The notes beneath the pieces are model-generated. The model did no database searches, was not told the DNA's origin, and worked only from the letters and a program-made list of their open reading frames with translations. The position numbers and the translations under genes are program-made. A stretch of DNA of 64,000 bases, from the NCBI GenBank assembly GCA_963763475.1, contig CAVXOR010000003.1, positions 248,001 to 312,000 of the forward strand. The letters run 5' to 3'. The stretch is from AC-32 sp963763475. GTDB taxonomy: Bacteria > Actinomycetota > Thermoleophilia > Gaiellales > Gaiellaceae. Shown piece by piece: positions 34,610 to 45,323 of the stretch; the first letter of the stretch is position 1, and every line of letters begins with the position of its first letter.

Positions 34610-34625
34610 GTCACGCACGCGTGAC
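34610..34625. promoter_or_regulatory. Inverted repeat upstream of comEA
   Basis: GTCACGC-AC-GCGTGAC, a perfect 7-bp inverted repeat with a two-base centre, ends 23 bases before the comEA start in the 189-base leuS-comEA gap. It looks like a dimeric regulator site; the regulator is unknown. The rest of the gap shows no gene. Confidence 0.45.
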
Positions 34626-34648
34626 GGTTTCTCGGGCACGCTCGACGC

Positions 34649-35245
34649 ATGCCGGAGTTCCTCCTCCAGCGGCGGCGGCTCCTTCTGGCCGCCGCGGGCT
34701 CGCTCGCCCTGATCCTGCTCCTGGGCCGCTTCGTCCTGGGTGCCGGAACGACCACGACGGCGGCACCCCTCCCCCTGCCGCCGCCTGCAGGGGCGGGCGT
34801 GACCGGGCAGCCGTCCTCGCGGGTGGTGGTGGACGTCGTCGGAGCCGTGCGCCGGCCGGGCCTGTACCGGCTTGCTCAAGGCTCTCGCATCGCGGATGCC
34901 CTCACCCGCGCGGGCGGGGCCACCCCCAAGGCCGACCTCGCGCAGGTCAACCTGGCCGCGCCCCTGGCCGATGGCGAGCAGATCGTCGTCCCACGGCGAG
35001 GCGCCGGTGGGGTAGCTGCGGGAGCGGGCTCGGCTTCGTCGAGCGCGCCGGCCGGCCCGGTTCAGCTCAGCACGGCGACGATCGAGCAGCTCGACTCACT
35101 CCCAGGGGTCGGGCCGGTGACCGCCCAGAAGATTCTCGACTACCGCGAGCATCACGGCGCCTTCCAGTCGGTCGACGAGCTCGATGCCGTGCCGGGGATC
35201 GGGCCGAAGCGACTCGAGCAGCTGCGCGAGCTGGTCGTCCCGTGA
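34649..35245 (+). CDS. comEA: ComEA-like competence DNA-binding protein
   Basis: Membrane-anchored DNA receptor of 198 residues for natural transformation. The N-terminal helix (RLLLAAAGSLALILLLGRFVL) anchors it, a Pro-rich linker follows, then an SLBB domain (about 52-113: VVVDVVGAVRRPGLYRL, GGATPKADL) and C-terminal helix-hairpin-helix repeats (STATIEQLDSLPGVGPVTAQKILDYR, SVDELDAVPGIGPKRLEQL) that grip double-stranded DNA. Its stop overlaps comEC (GTGA), giving the classic comEA-comEC operon. Confidence 0.93.
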   Translation: MPEFLLQRRRLLLAAAGSLALILLLGRFVLGAGTTTTAAPLPLPPPAGAGVTGQPSSRVVVDVVGAVRRPGLYRLAQGSRIADALTRAGGATPKADLAQVNLAAPLADGEQIVVPRRGAGGVAAGAGSASSSAPAGPVQLSTATIEQLDSLPGVGPVTAQKILDYREHHGAFQSVDELDAVPGIGPKRLEQLRELVVP

Positions 35246-36690
35246 ACGTTCTGCGGCGTGCTCCACACGGGTACGCGGCTGCGCTCTGTCTCGGCCTCGC
35301 CGGCGCGAACCTCATGCGCGGCTCCGTGGCGGCCGCGCTCGTGCTCGGTGCTGCGCTCGCGACGTTCGCTCTCGTGCCGGGGGCGCGGCCGCTCGTGTTG
35401 CTCGGCGCACTTGTGTTGCTCGGCTGGACGTGGGGCAGCGCCCGACTGGACGCTCTCGATCGCAGCGTGCTGCTCGGCCACGTCGACACGTCCGAGCGAA
35501 GCGTGCTGGCGGTCACCGGGCCAACGCGGCATTCGAGGTTCGAACTGCGGGTGCCAGCTCAGATCCGCCGCTTCGGCCGGCTGCGGTTCCGCGAGGCGGT
35601 CCTTCTCGAGCTTCCGCTCGGCCGCGCGCCGCCCCAGGGCGCCCTGATCGAGACCGTCGTCACGGTCCGGCGCCCCAAGCCCGCGAAGGACGGCTTCGAC
35701 GAGACGACCTGGCTTCGGCGTCACGGGGTCCACGTGGTCCTGCGCGCGGATCGCTGGCATCAGACTGGCCGGCGCGGAGGCCTGGGGGGCCTCGCCGACG
35801 GGCTCCGCCGAGCGCTCGCGGGGTCGATCGCGCCCGGCCTGCGGGGAGATCGGCGCGGAATCATCGAAGGCGTCGTCCTCGGCGACGAGCAGTCGCTCTC
35901 GGACAACCTGCGGCAGCGCTTCCGCGCTTCCGGTCTCTACCACCTGCTGGCGGTCTCGGGCCAGAACGTCGTGCTCGTCGCCGGTGGGGCGCTCGCGCTG
36001 GCCTGGTTGCTCGGCATCCCGCGCTGGCTCGGGCAGATCGGGGCGCTCGGAGCGATCGCAGCCTACGTGCTCGCGGTTGGCGCCCAGCCGTCCGTGATCC
36101 GTGCAGGAATCTCCGGGGCGCTCGTCTCCCTTGCGTGGCTTGCGGCCCGACCGGCCGATCGGTGGCATTTCTGCTTGCTCGGCGCGCTGCTCCTGCTCGC
36201 CTGGAACCCGTACACGGTACTCGACCCCGGCTTTCAGCTCTCGTTCGCGGCCGTGGCGGCGATCTTCGTGCTCGTGCCAAGGCTCTTGAGGACGTTCGAG
36301 GGCTACCCGCTGCCCGCCGCGCTGGCCGGCGTCGTCGCGGTCTCCACCGCCTGCGGGCTCGCGACTGCCCCGATCCTCTGGCTGCAGTTCCACGCGCTCC
36401 CGATGCTGACCGTCCCCGCGAACGCGCTCGCCGCGCCGGCTATCCCTCCGCTGCTCGCGCTCGCATTCGCCGCTGCCCTCGTGCAGCCGATCTCGGGGCA
36501 GACGGCGACCGGGATCGCGTGGCTGAACGGCTGGTTCGCGGCCTACATCGCCGCCTGCGGACGCATCATCGGCGGGCTACCGGGGGCGCAGATCAGGTCC
36601 GGGCGGGCACTGCTGGGGCTTCTGCTCGTGACGGCCGTGGCCGGCGCCTATGCTTGGCGACGGTGGCTGAGCTCCTCGCTGCGTACCTGA
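35242..36690 (+). CDS. comEC: ComEC-like DNA uptake channel, without C-terminal MBL domain
   Basis: Polytopic membrane protein of 482 residues forming the DNA import channel. The external OB-like region (about 60-170) and the ComEC/Rec2 core with GLYHLLAVSGQNVVLVAGG and QPSVIRAGISGALVSLAWL are clear, with WNPYTVLDPGFQLSFAAV further on. The protein ends after the channel helices (about 482 versus 700-800 residues in Bacillus), so the metallo-beta-lactamase nuclease-like domain is absent. GTG 35242 overlaps the comEA stop; its end overlaps holA by 28 bases. Confidence 0.92.
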   Translation: MNVLRRAPHGYAAALCLGLAGANLMRGSVAAALVLGAALATFALVPGARPLVLLGALVLLGWTWGSARLDALDRSVLLGHVDTSERSVLAVTGPTRHSRFELRVPAQIRRFGRLRFREAVLLELPLGRAPPQGALIETVVTVRRPKPAKDGFDETTWLRRHGVHVVLRADRWHQTGRRGGLGGLADGLRRALAGSIAPGLRGDRRGIIEGVVLGDEQSLSDNLRQRFRASGLYHLLAVSGQNVVLVAGGALALAWLLGIPRWLGQIGALGAIAAYVLAVGAQPSVIRAGISGALVSLAWLAARPADRWHFCLLGALLLLAWNPYTVLDPGFQLSFAAVAAIFVLVPRLLRTFEGYPLPAALAGVVAVSTACGLATAPILWLQFHALPMLTVPANALAAPAIPPLLALAFAAALVQPISGQTATGIAWLNGWFAAYIAACGRIIGGLPGAQIRSGRALLGLLLVTAVAGAYAWRRWLSSSLRT

Positions 36691-37667
36691 TCATCGGCAC
36701 GGACAAGCCGAAGGTGACCCGTGCCCTGCGCCGGCTGAGGAAACGGGTAGGAGAGGACGCGACGGAGCACCTCAGCGCGCACGAGGCGACCGGGGACGAC
36801 GTTGCGGGCGCCTGCAACGCACTCGGCCTCTTCACGGTCGAGCGGCGACTGGTCATAGTCGAAGACGTCGAGCGCTGGAAGGCACCTGATCTGAAGACAA
36901 TCCAGGAGTACCTGAAGCGGCCGGCGCCGACGACCGTGCTCGCCCTCGTCGGCAACGAGGTCAAGCGTGACTCGGCTCTGGCGAAGGCCGTCGTCAAGGC
37001 CGGCGAGGTGTTGAGCTTCGACCTCCCGACTCGGGGTCGGGGCAGCAAGGCCGATCTGCCGAAGTGGGTCGAGCAGCAATTCCGGGAGCGCGGCGTCCGG
37101 GTCGACAGCGAGGCGGCGATTGCCCTCGTCGAGCTCGTCGGGGAGAACGCGCAGGAGCTCGAGACCGAGGTCGACAAGCTCACGACGTGGGCAGCAGGTG
37201 AGCCGATCGGCGAACGTGACGTGGCCGAACTCGTTCCCGCGAGGGCGGAGACTCCGCCCTTCGACCTGACCGATTCCTGGGGTCGCCGCGACGTCCCAGG
37301 CGTTCTCGCCGCCAGCGAGCGGCTGGTCGAGCGCTCGGGCGACGCCGCACGCGACGTTCTCCTGCGCACGGCCGGCCTGCTCACCAATCACGTCGGCCGT
37401 GTGCGCGAATGCCAGGAGCTCGACGGCCAAGGAGTCCCGCCTGGAGCCGCCGCGGAACGGCTGAAGCGCAACCGCTTCTATGTCCAGAAGCTCTACGAAC
37501 AGGCGCGCAACTACAGCCCCGACGAGCTCGGTGACGCGATCGTCCGACTGGCCGACCTCGACCTGGCGCTCAAGGGCGGGAGCAAGCTGCCCGGCGAGCT
37601 CGAGTTTGCCCGTGCGCTGATCGCGATCACGAGGCCGGCCCAGCCGGCGACAAGCGCCGCGGGCTAG
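36663..37667 (+). CDS. holA: DNA polymerase III delta subunit
   Basis: Clamp-loader delta subunit, 334 residues, opening the sliding clamp in replication. The N-terminal AAA-like domain begins AELLAAYLIIGTDKPKVTRAL, lacking a full Walker A as expected for delta; ERRLVIVEDVERWKAPDLKT and TTVLALVGNEVKRDSAL follow. The C-terminal collar has LELETEVDKL-type helices, FDLTDSWGRRD and NHVGRVRECQELDGQGVPPG. GTG 36663 is inside the comEC 3' end, the normal comEC-holA-rpsT arrangement. Tail overlaps rpsT, on the opposite strand, by four bases. Confidence 0.92.
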   Translation: MAELLAAYLIIGTDKPKVTRALRRLRKRVGEDATEHLSAHEATGDDVAGACNALGLFTVERRLVIVEDVERWKAPDLKTIQEYLKRPAPTTVLALVGNEVKRDSALAKAVVKAGEVLSFDLPTRGRGSKADLPKWVEQQFRERGVRVDSEAAIALVELVGENAQELETEVDKLTTWAAGEPIGERDVAELVPARAETPPFDLTDSWGRRDVPGVLAASERLVERSGDAARDVLLRTAGLLTNHVGRVRECQELDGQGVPPGAAAERLKRNRFYVQKLYEQARNYSPDELGDAIVRLADLDLALKGGSKLPGELEFARALIAITRPAQPATSAAG

Positions 37668-37930
37668 GAGCGCGAGCCGGCAACGAGCCGGTCGGCCTGC
37701 GACTTCTTGCGCGCGGCGGCGTTCCTGTGCAGCGCGCCGCGGGCGGCCGCCTTGTCTACCCAGCGCACGAGGGCACGATGCTCCTCGGCGATCCGCGACT
37801 GGTCACCGTCCTCGACGGCGGCACGGAGGCGGCGCGTGAAGGTCTTGACCGTCGAGAGGTAGCGCAGGTTCTCGATCCGCTCCTCGGCCGCGATCCGGAC
37901 GCGCTTTTTCTGCTGCTTGATGTTCGGCAT
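37664..37930 (-). CDS. rpsT: 30S ribosomal protein S20
   Basis: 88-residue basic protein binding 16S rRNA in the small subunit. MPNIKQQKKRVRIAAEERIEN is the normal N-terminus and KAAARGALHRNAAARKKSQADRL the conserved C-terminal helix. A -10-like TACCAT lies on the minus strand at 37968-37963. The gap up to murJ (37931-38142) shows no gene. Confidence 0.96.
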   Translation of the reverse strand: MPNIKQQKKRVRIAAEERIENLRYLSTVKTFTRRLRAAVEDGDQSRIAEEHRALVRWVDKAAARGALHRNAAARKKSQADRLVAGSRS

Positions 37931-38142
37931 GGCGTGAAAATGCCCGCACCGCGGGCCGGGCGATGGTAGCAGCAGCCTCGAAGTCACGCTCTCGGCACAA
38001 CTGCGCGAGAGACAAGCGCGCCGCACAGGGCTACGCTCGCAGCGGGGAGGAGGATGGTGGCCTCCGACCTCTGGCGCACGGCCCGGGACGTGACGTGTCC
38101 GAACGGGACAGAAGGGGCCCGGGTAACGGCGGAGGCCGTTCC

Positions 38143-38148
38143 TATACT
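38143..38148 (+). promoter_or_regulatory. -10 element of the murJ promoter
   Basis: TATACT is a near-consensus -10 located seven bases before the GTG chosen for murJ. No ribosome site lies between, so murJ and the downstream housekeeping run may begin as a leaderless message. Confidence 0.6.
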
Positions 38149-38155
38149 CGCCTCC

Positions 38156-39730
38156 GTGGACGAGCAACCCGCGGCCCGCGGCCGGCGGCTGGCGTGGTCG
38201 ACGGCGATCTTCGCGCTCGCCACGGGCCTCTCGCGCATCCTCGGCCTCGTTCGCGAGATCGTCGCGTCGTACTACTTCGGCGCCGCGGGCAAGGTCAACG
38301 CCTTCACGGTCGCCTTCCAGGTGCCGAACCTGGTCCGCTCACTGGTCGCCGACGCCGCGCTCTCGTCCGCCTTCGTGCCCGTCTTCAGCGAGCTGCTGGA
38401 GAAGGGCGAGAAGAAGCGTGCGTGGCGGGTTGCGTCGACGCTCTTCTGGCTGATGCTGCTCGGCCTCGGCGCGCTGGTCGCCCTCCTGATCGTGATCGCA
38501 CCGCTCGTGATCGCACCCTTCGGCGACCCGGGCGGCGACAAGGAGCTGGCCATCGGCCTCTCACGCGTGCTCTTCCCGATCGTCGCCCTGCTCGGCGTCT
38601 CCGGCGTGATCGTCGGGATCCTCAACAGTTACGACCAGTTCACCGTCCCGGCGCTGTCGCCGGTCTTCTGGAACCTGGCGATCATCCTCGGCCTCGTGCT
38701 CGGCGTCCCGCACGCCGACACGATCGACGCCAAGCTCTACGTCTACGCGATCTCGATCGTGATCGGCACGGTGATCCAGGTGCTGCTGCCGGTGCCGTGG
38801 TTGCTCAAGCTCGACGGGCGCCTCCACATGGTGCTCGACTGGCGCGACCCGGCCGTGCGCCGGGTCTTCGTGCTGATGGTGCCGGTGACGATCGGTCTCG
38901 GGCTGATCAACTTCAACCTCGTCATCGACTCGATCTTCGCGTCGCGGTTGATCGACCCCGAGCTCGCCCCGACGGCGATCGACAAGGCCTTCCGCGTCTA
39001 CATGCTCCCGCAGGGCGTGTTCTCGGTCGCCGTCGCGACGGTGCTCTTTCCCTCGCTCTCTCGTCTGGCCGCGCGGGGCGACCGGGACGGCTTCCGGCAC
39101 ATGGTTGGGCTCGGGCTGCGGCAGATCGCGTTCCTGCTCGTGCCGGCGAGCGTGCTCTCGGCCGTGCTCGCGGAGCCGATCGTGCGCCTGCTCTACCAGC
39201 GCGGCGAGTTCGACCCGGGGCAGACGCCGGTCGTCGCCGGCGCGCTCGCCGCCTTCGCCGCCGGCCTCACCTTCAACGGGACGATGCTGCTGCTCAACCG
39301 CGCCTTCTTCAGCCTCCAGTCGCCGTGGATCCCGACCGCCGTCGCGCTCGGCAACCTCGGTCTGAACGCGGTGCTCGACGCGCTCTTCTACCGCTTCGGC
39401 ACCTGGGGGATCCCGCTCTCGACCACGTTCGTGAACATCGCCGGCACGGCCGCGCTGCTCGCTCTGCTGCGGCGGCGTCTGGGCTCGATCGAGCTGCGGG
39501 AGAGCGCCTCCGCCTTCCTCCGCATCGTGGCGGCGTCCGCGATCGCCGGCGCCGTCGCCTACGGCGTCTGGTGGGGATTCGACGATGTGCTCGGGCGAAC
39601 GCTCGGGGGGCAGATCGCCTCGATCGGAATCTCGCTGCTCGCCGCCACCGGCACGTACGCGCTCGCCTGCCGCGTGCTCGGCGTGCGCGAGCTGCAGGCC
39701 CTGCTTTCGCTGCGCCGCCGCCCTGCGTGA
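38156..39730 (+). CDS. murJ: Lipid II flippase MurJ
   Basis: MOP-superfamily flippase moving lipid II across the membrane for peptidoglycan synthesis, 524 residues, 14 predicted helices. Family marks: TGLSRILGLVREIVASYYFGA, FTVAFQVPNLVRSLVADAALSSAFVPVF, GILNSYDQFTVPALSPVFWN, MLPQGVFSVAVATVLFPSLSRLA and RLLYQRGEFDPGQT. GTG 38156 was chosen by the adjoining -10; a longer frame from 38054 adds an unlikely 34-residue stretch. No C-terminal kinase-like domain as in mycobacterial MviN. Confidence 0.94.
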   Translation: MDEQPAARGRRLAWSTAIFALATGLSRILGLVREIVASYYFGAAGKVNAFTVAFQVPNLVRSLVADAALSSAFVPVFSELLEKGEKKRAWRVASTLFWLMLLGLGALVALLIVIAPLVIAPFGDPGGDKELAIGLSRVLFPIVALLGVSGVIVGILNSYDQFTVPALSPVFWNLAIILGLVLGVPHADTIDAKLYVYAISIVIGTVIQVLLPVPWLLKLDGRLHMVLDWRDPAVRRVFVLMVPVTIGLGLINFNLVIDSIFASRLIDPELAPTAIDKAFRVYMLPQGVFSVAVATVLFPSLSRLAARGDRDGFRHMVGLGLRQIAFLLVPASVLSAVLAEPIVRLLYQRGEFDPGQTPVVAGALAAFAAGLTFNGTMLLLNRAFFSLQSPWIPTAVALGNLGLNAVLDALFYRFGTWGIPLSTTFVNIAGTAALLALLRRRLGSIELRESASAFLRIVAASAIAGAVAYGVWWGFDDVLGRTLGGQIASIGISLLAATGTYALACRVLGVRELQALLSLRRRPA

Positions 39731-40233
39731 TCGGCTTCCGGCCGCTCGAGGAGTCCGACCTGCCGCAGGTCGAGTCGTGGCTCCGGACCGAGCACGTCGC
39801 CGAGTGGTGGCGCGACCCGCTCGAGATCGCGGTCGAGAAGCGCCGCGAGGCGCTCGAGGGCCGGCGCGAGGTCGAGCACTACGTGATCCTCGAGGACGGG
39901 CGGCCGGTCGGGATGATCCAGACGTACCGCGTCGGCGACCACCCGGAGTGGATGGAGCTGATCGAGGCCGAGCCCGAGGCTGCGGGCGTCGATCTCTTCA
40001 TCGGCGAGCCCACCGCCGTGGGCCGCGGCCTCGGCTCCGAGGTGCTGCGGAAGTTCGTGGGCACGGTCGTCTTCATGAGGCCCGAGACGACCGCGGCCGT
40101 CGCGACCGTCGAGGAGACGAACGAACGCTCCTGGCGCGCGTTCGAGAAGGCCGGCTTCCGCCACGTGCGCGACGTCGAGGAGGACGGCCTCCCGCACCGC
40201 CTGATGCGGCTCGAGCGCCGCTACGCTCAGTAG
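39727..40233 (+). CDS. GNAT acetyltransferase, aminoglycoside 6'-acetyltransferase-like
   Basis: 168-residue acetyltransferase. FRPLEESDLPQVESWL and VAEWWRDPLE resemble the AAC(6')-Ib group, with DLFIGEPTAVGRGLGSEVLRKFV as the acetyl-CoA loop (G-RGLG) and ETNERSWRAFEKAGFRHVRDVEEDG at the end. Resistance activity is not implied; related siderophore or small-amine enzymes share this pattern. GTG overlaps the murJ stop (GTGA), and lepA follows three bases after its stop. Confidence 0.8.
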   Translation: MIGFRPLEESDLPQVESWLRTEHVAEWWRDPLEIAVEKRREALEGRREVEHYVILEDGRPVGMIQTYRVGDHPEWMELIEAEPEAAGVDLFIGEPTAVGRGLGSEVLRKFVGTVVFMRPETTAAVATVEETNERSWRAFEKAGFRHVRDVEEDGLPHRLMRLERRYAQ

Positions 40234-40236
40234 CCA

Positions 40237-42020
<1,784 letters not shown>

Positions 42021-42024
<4 letters not shown>

Positions 42025-43121
42025 GCGGCGTCCGGCACCTGTATGTGCACCTGCCCTTCTGCGCCTCGCGCTGCGGCTACTGCGACTTCGTCACGGTGGT
42101 CGGGCGCACCGGACAGCACGAGGCGTACGTCGGCGCGCTGCTGGCGGAGCTGGCGCTGGAGGGCGACGTGCTCGCTCCGCGGCTGGAGAGCGTCTTCCTC
42201 GGCGGCGGCACGCCGACGCTCACCGAGCCGCGCTCGCTGGGCCGCCTGCTGGCGGTGCTGCCCCGGGCCGAGGAGGTGACGGTCGAGGCGAACCCGGAGA
42301 CGGTCACGCCCGAGCTCGCCGCGTTGCTGCGCGAGGGTGGCGTCACCCGCGTCTCGCTGGGCGCGCAGAGCTTCCAGCCGCGGCTGCTGTCGGTGCTCGA
42401 GCGGCGTGCGCAGCCTGACGACGTGCGCCGCGCGTTCGCGGTCCTGCGCGAGGCCGGGTTCGACAACGTCTCGCTCGACCTGATCTACGGGATCCCGGGT
42501 CAAAGCGCGTCAGACCTCGAGGCCGACCTGGGCGAGGCGCTCGCGCTGGCGCCGGAGCACGTCTCGGCCTATGAACTCGAGGCCAAGCCGGGAACGCGCT
42601 TCACGCACACGCATGGGGGTGAGCTCGTGCGCCAGGCCGAGGCGATGGAGTCGTACTTCGAGCGGGTCGTCGCGCGATTGACCGAGGCCGGCTACCGCTG
42701 GTACGAGACGGCGAACTTCTGCCGGGCGGGCGAGCGCGACCTGCGCTCGCGGCACAACCTGGCCTACTGGCGCGGTCGCGACTACCTCGGGCTCGGGATC
42801 GGCGCGGTCTCGACGATCGAGGGCCGGCGCTGGCGGACGACGCCGCGGCTCGGCCGCTACCTCGCCTCGCTGCAGTCGGGCGAGCGGCCGGAGCGCGAGC
42901 TCGAGTTGCTGCCGGCGCCGGTGCAGCGCTCCGAGCGCGTGCTGCTCGGCCTCCGGCTCGACGAGCCGCTTTCCCTCGCGGGGCTCGGCGACGCGATTGA
43001 CGACGCCGCCATCGAGCGGCTCGAGCGGCTCGGGCTCGTCGCTCACGAAGGCGACCGTCTCGCGCTGACTGAGCGCGGACGTTTCCTCGGCGGTGGGGTC
43101 ACGGCCGAGCTGCTCACCTAA
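42021..43121 (+). CDS. hemW: HemW-family radical SAM protein (heme chaperone)
   Basis: Radical SAM protein, 366 residues, of the HemW/coproporphyrinogen-dehydrogenase-like family. The cluster motif CASRCGYCDF (CxxxCxxC, 11-20) follows HLYVHLPFC. ESVFLGGGTPTLTEP and EANPETVTPE follow, with RVSLGAQSFQPRLLSVL, SLDLIYGIPGQS and NLAYWRGRDYLGLGIGAVS. It retains four N-terminal cysteines of the HemW type, supporting a heme-handling rather than HemN role. Start overlaps lepA (GTGA); hrcA follows. Confidence 0.93.
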
Positions 43122-43124
43122 AAT
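43119..43124 (+). promoter_or_regulatory. Candidate -10 of hrcA
   Basis: TAAAAT overlaps the hemW stop and ends 11 bases before the hrcA ATG. No CIRCE repeat was found beside it. Confidence 0.35.
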
Positions 43125-43135
43125 CCCTGCAAAGC

Positions 43136-44182
43136 ATGCGGAACGCGGCCGAGATCGAGCTCACCAGCCGACAGCGGGCCATTCTGCGCGGCGTCGTCGA
43201 GGAGCACGTCGCCACGCGGCAGCCTGTCGGCTCGCGCACGCTCCTCGACCGCATCGGGCTCGACGTCTCGCCCTCGACCGTCCGCGGCGAGCTGGCCGAG
43301 CTCGAGCGACTCGGACTGCTCACGCATCCGCACACGTCGGCCGGGCGCGTGCCGACCGAGCGCGGCTACCGCTACTACGCCGACCGGCTGCTCGAGCGGC
43401 TCGATCCGCAGCCCGGCGGCTTCCCGCTCGACCTGACGACGGCGCGGAGCGAGGTCGACTCGGCCCTGCAGGCCACGACCGAGATGCTCTCCGAGCTGAC
43501 GAGGCTGCTGGCGCTCGTCTCGGCACCGCCGCTCGGGACCGCGACCGTCCGCCACGTCGAAGTGCTCTTGCTCCAGCCCCAGGTCGTGATGGTCGTCGTG
43601 ATCACGTCGACGGGGGGCGTCACCAAGCGGGTCTTCAGCTTCGGCGAGCCCGTCGACCCGGGTCTCGTCAACTGGGCGACCCAGTACCTGAACGACCGGG
43701 TCGCCGGCCTCGAGCTCGGGAGCAACCAGCTGCGCCGGCGCCTCGACGAGCCCGCGCTCGGGCCGCGCGAGTCGTCGTTCGTGGCCGCGCTCCGTCCGCT
43801 GTTCGACGAGGCGCTCGCCGCCGAGGAGCAGAGCCTCTACGTCGGCGGCACCGCCGGCCTGCTCGAGGATCTCCACGGCCGGGAGCTCGACAGCTACCAG
43901 CGCCTGCTCGAGGTGCTCGAGAAGCGGGCAGCGCTGCTAGGCGTGCTCAGCCAGGCGCTCGACACGCGGCGGCCGTTCGTCCGCGTCGGCCCGGAGCTCG
44001 AGCATCCCGCGCTGCGCGAGCTGTCGCTCGTCGGCGCCTCGTACGGGCTGACGAACCGCTCGCTCGGCGCGGTCACGCTGCTCGGGCCGGTGCGGATGGA
44101 CTACGACAAGGCAATCCGCTCGGTGCGGGCCGCGGCCGCGGAGCTCTCGCGCTTCGTCGAAGACGTCTACGACGACAACTAG
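43136..44182 (+). CDS. hrcA: Heat-inducible transcriptional repressor HrcA
   Basis: 348-residue repressor of class I heat-shock genes. The N-terminal winged helix shows LTSRQRAILRGVVEEHVATRQPVGSRTL and VSPSTVRGELAELERLGLLTHPHTSAGRVPTERGYRYY, the strongest HrcA signature. A GAF-like sensor region and the dimerisation insert follow, ending GPVRMDYDKAIRSVRAAA. No CIRCE inverted repeat was seen near hrcA or dnaJ in this window, so its target sites are elsewhere (for example groESL or dnaK). Confidence 0.95.
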   Translation: MRNAAEIELTSRQRAILRGVVEEHVATRQPVGSRTLLDRIGLDVSPSTVRGELAELERLGLLTHPHTSAGRVPTERGYRYYADRLLERLDPQPGGFPLDLTTARSEVDSALQATTEMLSELTRLLALVSAPPLGTATVRHVEVLLLQPQVVMVVVITSTGGVTKRVFSFGEPVDPGLVNWATQYLNDRVAGLELGSNQLRRRLDEPALGPRESSFVAALRPLFDEALAAEEQSLYVGGTAGLLEDLHGRELDSYQRLLEVLEKRAALLGVLSQALDTRRPFVRVGPELEHPALRELSLVGASYGLTNRSLGAVTLLGPVRMDYDKAIRSVRAAAAELSRFVEDVYDDN

Positions 44183-44191
44183 CGAGGGAGC

Positions 44192-44197
44192 TACGCT
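44192..44197 (+). promoter_or_regulatory. Candidate -10 of dnaJ
   Basis: TACGCT lies seven bases before the ATG of dnaJ, the leaderless spacing seen at other genes in this window; a GGAG (44187-44190) is too far from ATG to act as a normal ribosome site. Confidence 0.35.
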
Positions 44198-44204
44198 CAG
44201 CGGC

Positions 44205-45323
44205 ATGGCGACGAGCCGACGCGACTACTACGAGCTCCTCGGCGTTGCCAGGAACGCCGGCGAGGGCGAGATCAAGAAGGCGTTCCGCGGGCTCGCGCGC
44301 ACCCTCCACCCGGACGTCTCCGAGCAGCCGGACGCGGAGGAGCGCTTCCGCGAGGTGGTCGAGGCGTACGAGGTGCTCTCGAAACGCGAGACGCGCGAGC
44401 TCTACGACCGCTACGGCCACGACGGCCTCCGCGGCGGCGGGTTCACGCCGACGACCTTCGACCTGGGGAGCCTCGCCGACCTGTTCGGCGCGTTCTTCGG
44501 AGACGACCTGTTCGGCATGGCCGGGCGGGCGCGCAGCGCCCGCGGCGCCGACGTCGTCTCGCAGATCGAGATCGAGCTGGCGGAGGCGGCGACCGGCACG
44601 AGCCGGCAGGTGCCGTTCCCGGTCACGGTTCCGTGCGCGACCTGCGGCGGCAGCGGCGCGAAGCCAGGGAGCGAGCCCGTTGCCTGCGCGACCTGCGACG
44701 GCCGCGGGCGTCTGCAGCAGGTGACCCGCACCGCGCTCGGCGAGTTCGTCCGCACGCAGACCTGCCCGGCCTGCAACGGCGATGGCCGCGTCGTGGAGCA
44801 CCCGTGCCTGGAGTGCGAGGGCTCGGGCCGCACGGTCGAGGAGCGGACGCTCGACGTCGAGGTGCCGCCGGGGATCCACGACGGCCAGCAGATCCGCATC
44901 TCCGGCGAGGGACATGCGGGCGCGCTCGGCGGCCGCGCCGGCGACGTGTATGTCCAGGTGCGGGTCAAGCCGCACCCGCGCCTCGTGCGCGAGGGCAACG
45001 ACCTCTTCTGCACGGTCGACCTGACGATGACCGAGGCTTCCCTCGGCGTGACCGTGCAGGTGCCGACCCTCGAAGGCGAGCTCGAGCTGGAGCTCGAGCC
45101 GGGCACGCAGCCCGGGAAGCTCCACGTCCTCCGCGGCAAGGGGATGCCCGTCCTGCAGGGATTCGGCCGCGGCGATCAGCGCGTGCTCGTGAACGTGCAG
45201 GTTCCGCGCAGGCTGACCGAGGAGCAGCGGCGCCTACTCGAGGAGTTCGAGCGCAGCGCGTCCGAGGAGACATACGAGGCGGACGAGGGGTTCTTCCAGA
45301 AGCTGAAGAGCGCCTTCCGCTGA
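44205..45323 (+). CDS. dnaJ: Chaperone DnaJ
   Basis: DnaK co-chaperone of 372 residues. The J domain has RDYYELLGVARNAGEGEIKKAFRGLARTLHPDVS with the HPD triad; a short Gly-rich linker follows (GLRGGGF). Four zinc-finger repeats are present: CATCGGSG, CATCDGRG, CPACNGDG and CLECEGSG. The C-terminal substrate domains end in FFQKLKSAFR. It follows hrcA by 22 bases with its own candidate -10. The stop overlaps the prmA CTG start (CTGA). Confidence 0.97.
   Translation: MATSRRDYYELLGVARNAGEGEIKKAFRGLARTLHPDVSEQPDAEERFREVVEAYEVLSKRETRELYDRYGHDGLRGGGFTPTTFDLGSLADLFGAFFGDDLFGMAGRARSARGADVVSQIEIELAEAATGTSRQVPFPVTVPCATCGGSGAKPGSEPVACATCDGRGRLQQVTRTALGEFVRTQTCPACNGDGRVVEHPCLECEGSGRTVEERTLDVEVPPGIHDGQQIRISGEGHAGALGGRAGDVYVQVRVKPHPRLVREGNDLFCTVDLTMTEASLGVTVQVPTLEGELELELEPGTQPGKLHVLRGKGMPVLQGFGRGDQRVLVNVQVPRRLTEEQRRLLEEFERSASEETYEADEGFFQKLKSAFR

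Noticed and set aside
43090..44204. CIRCE element near hrcA/dnaJ
   Set aside because: No TTAGCACTC-N9-GAGTGCTAA-like repeat was found in either upstream region.
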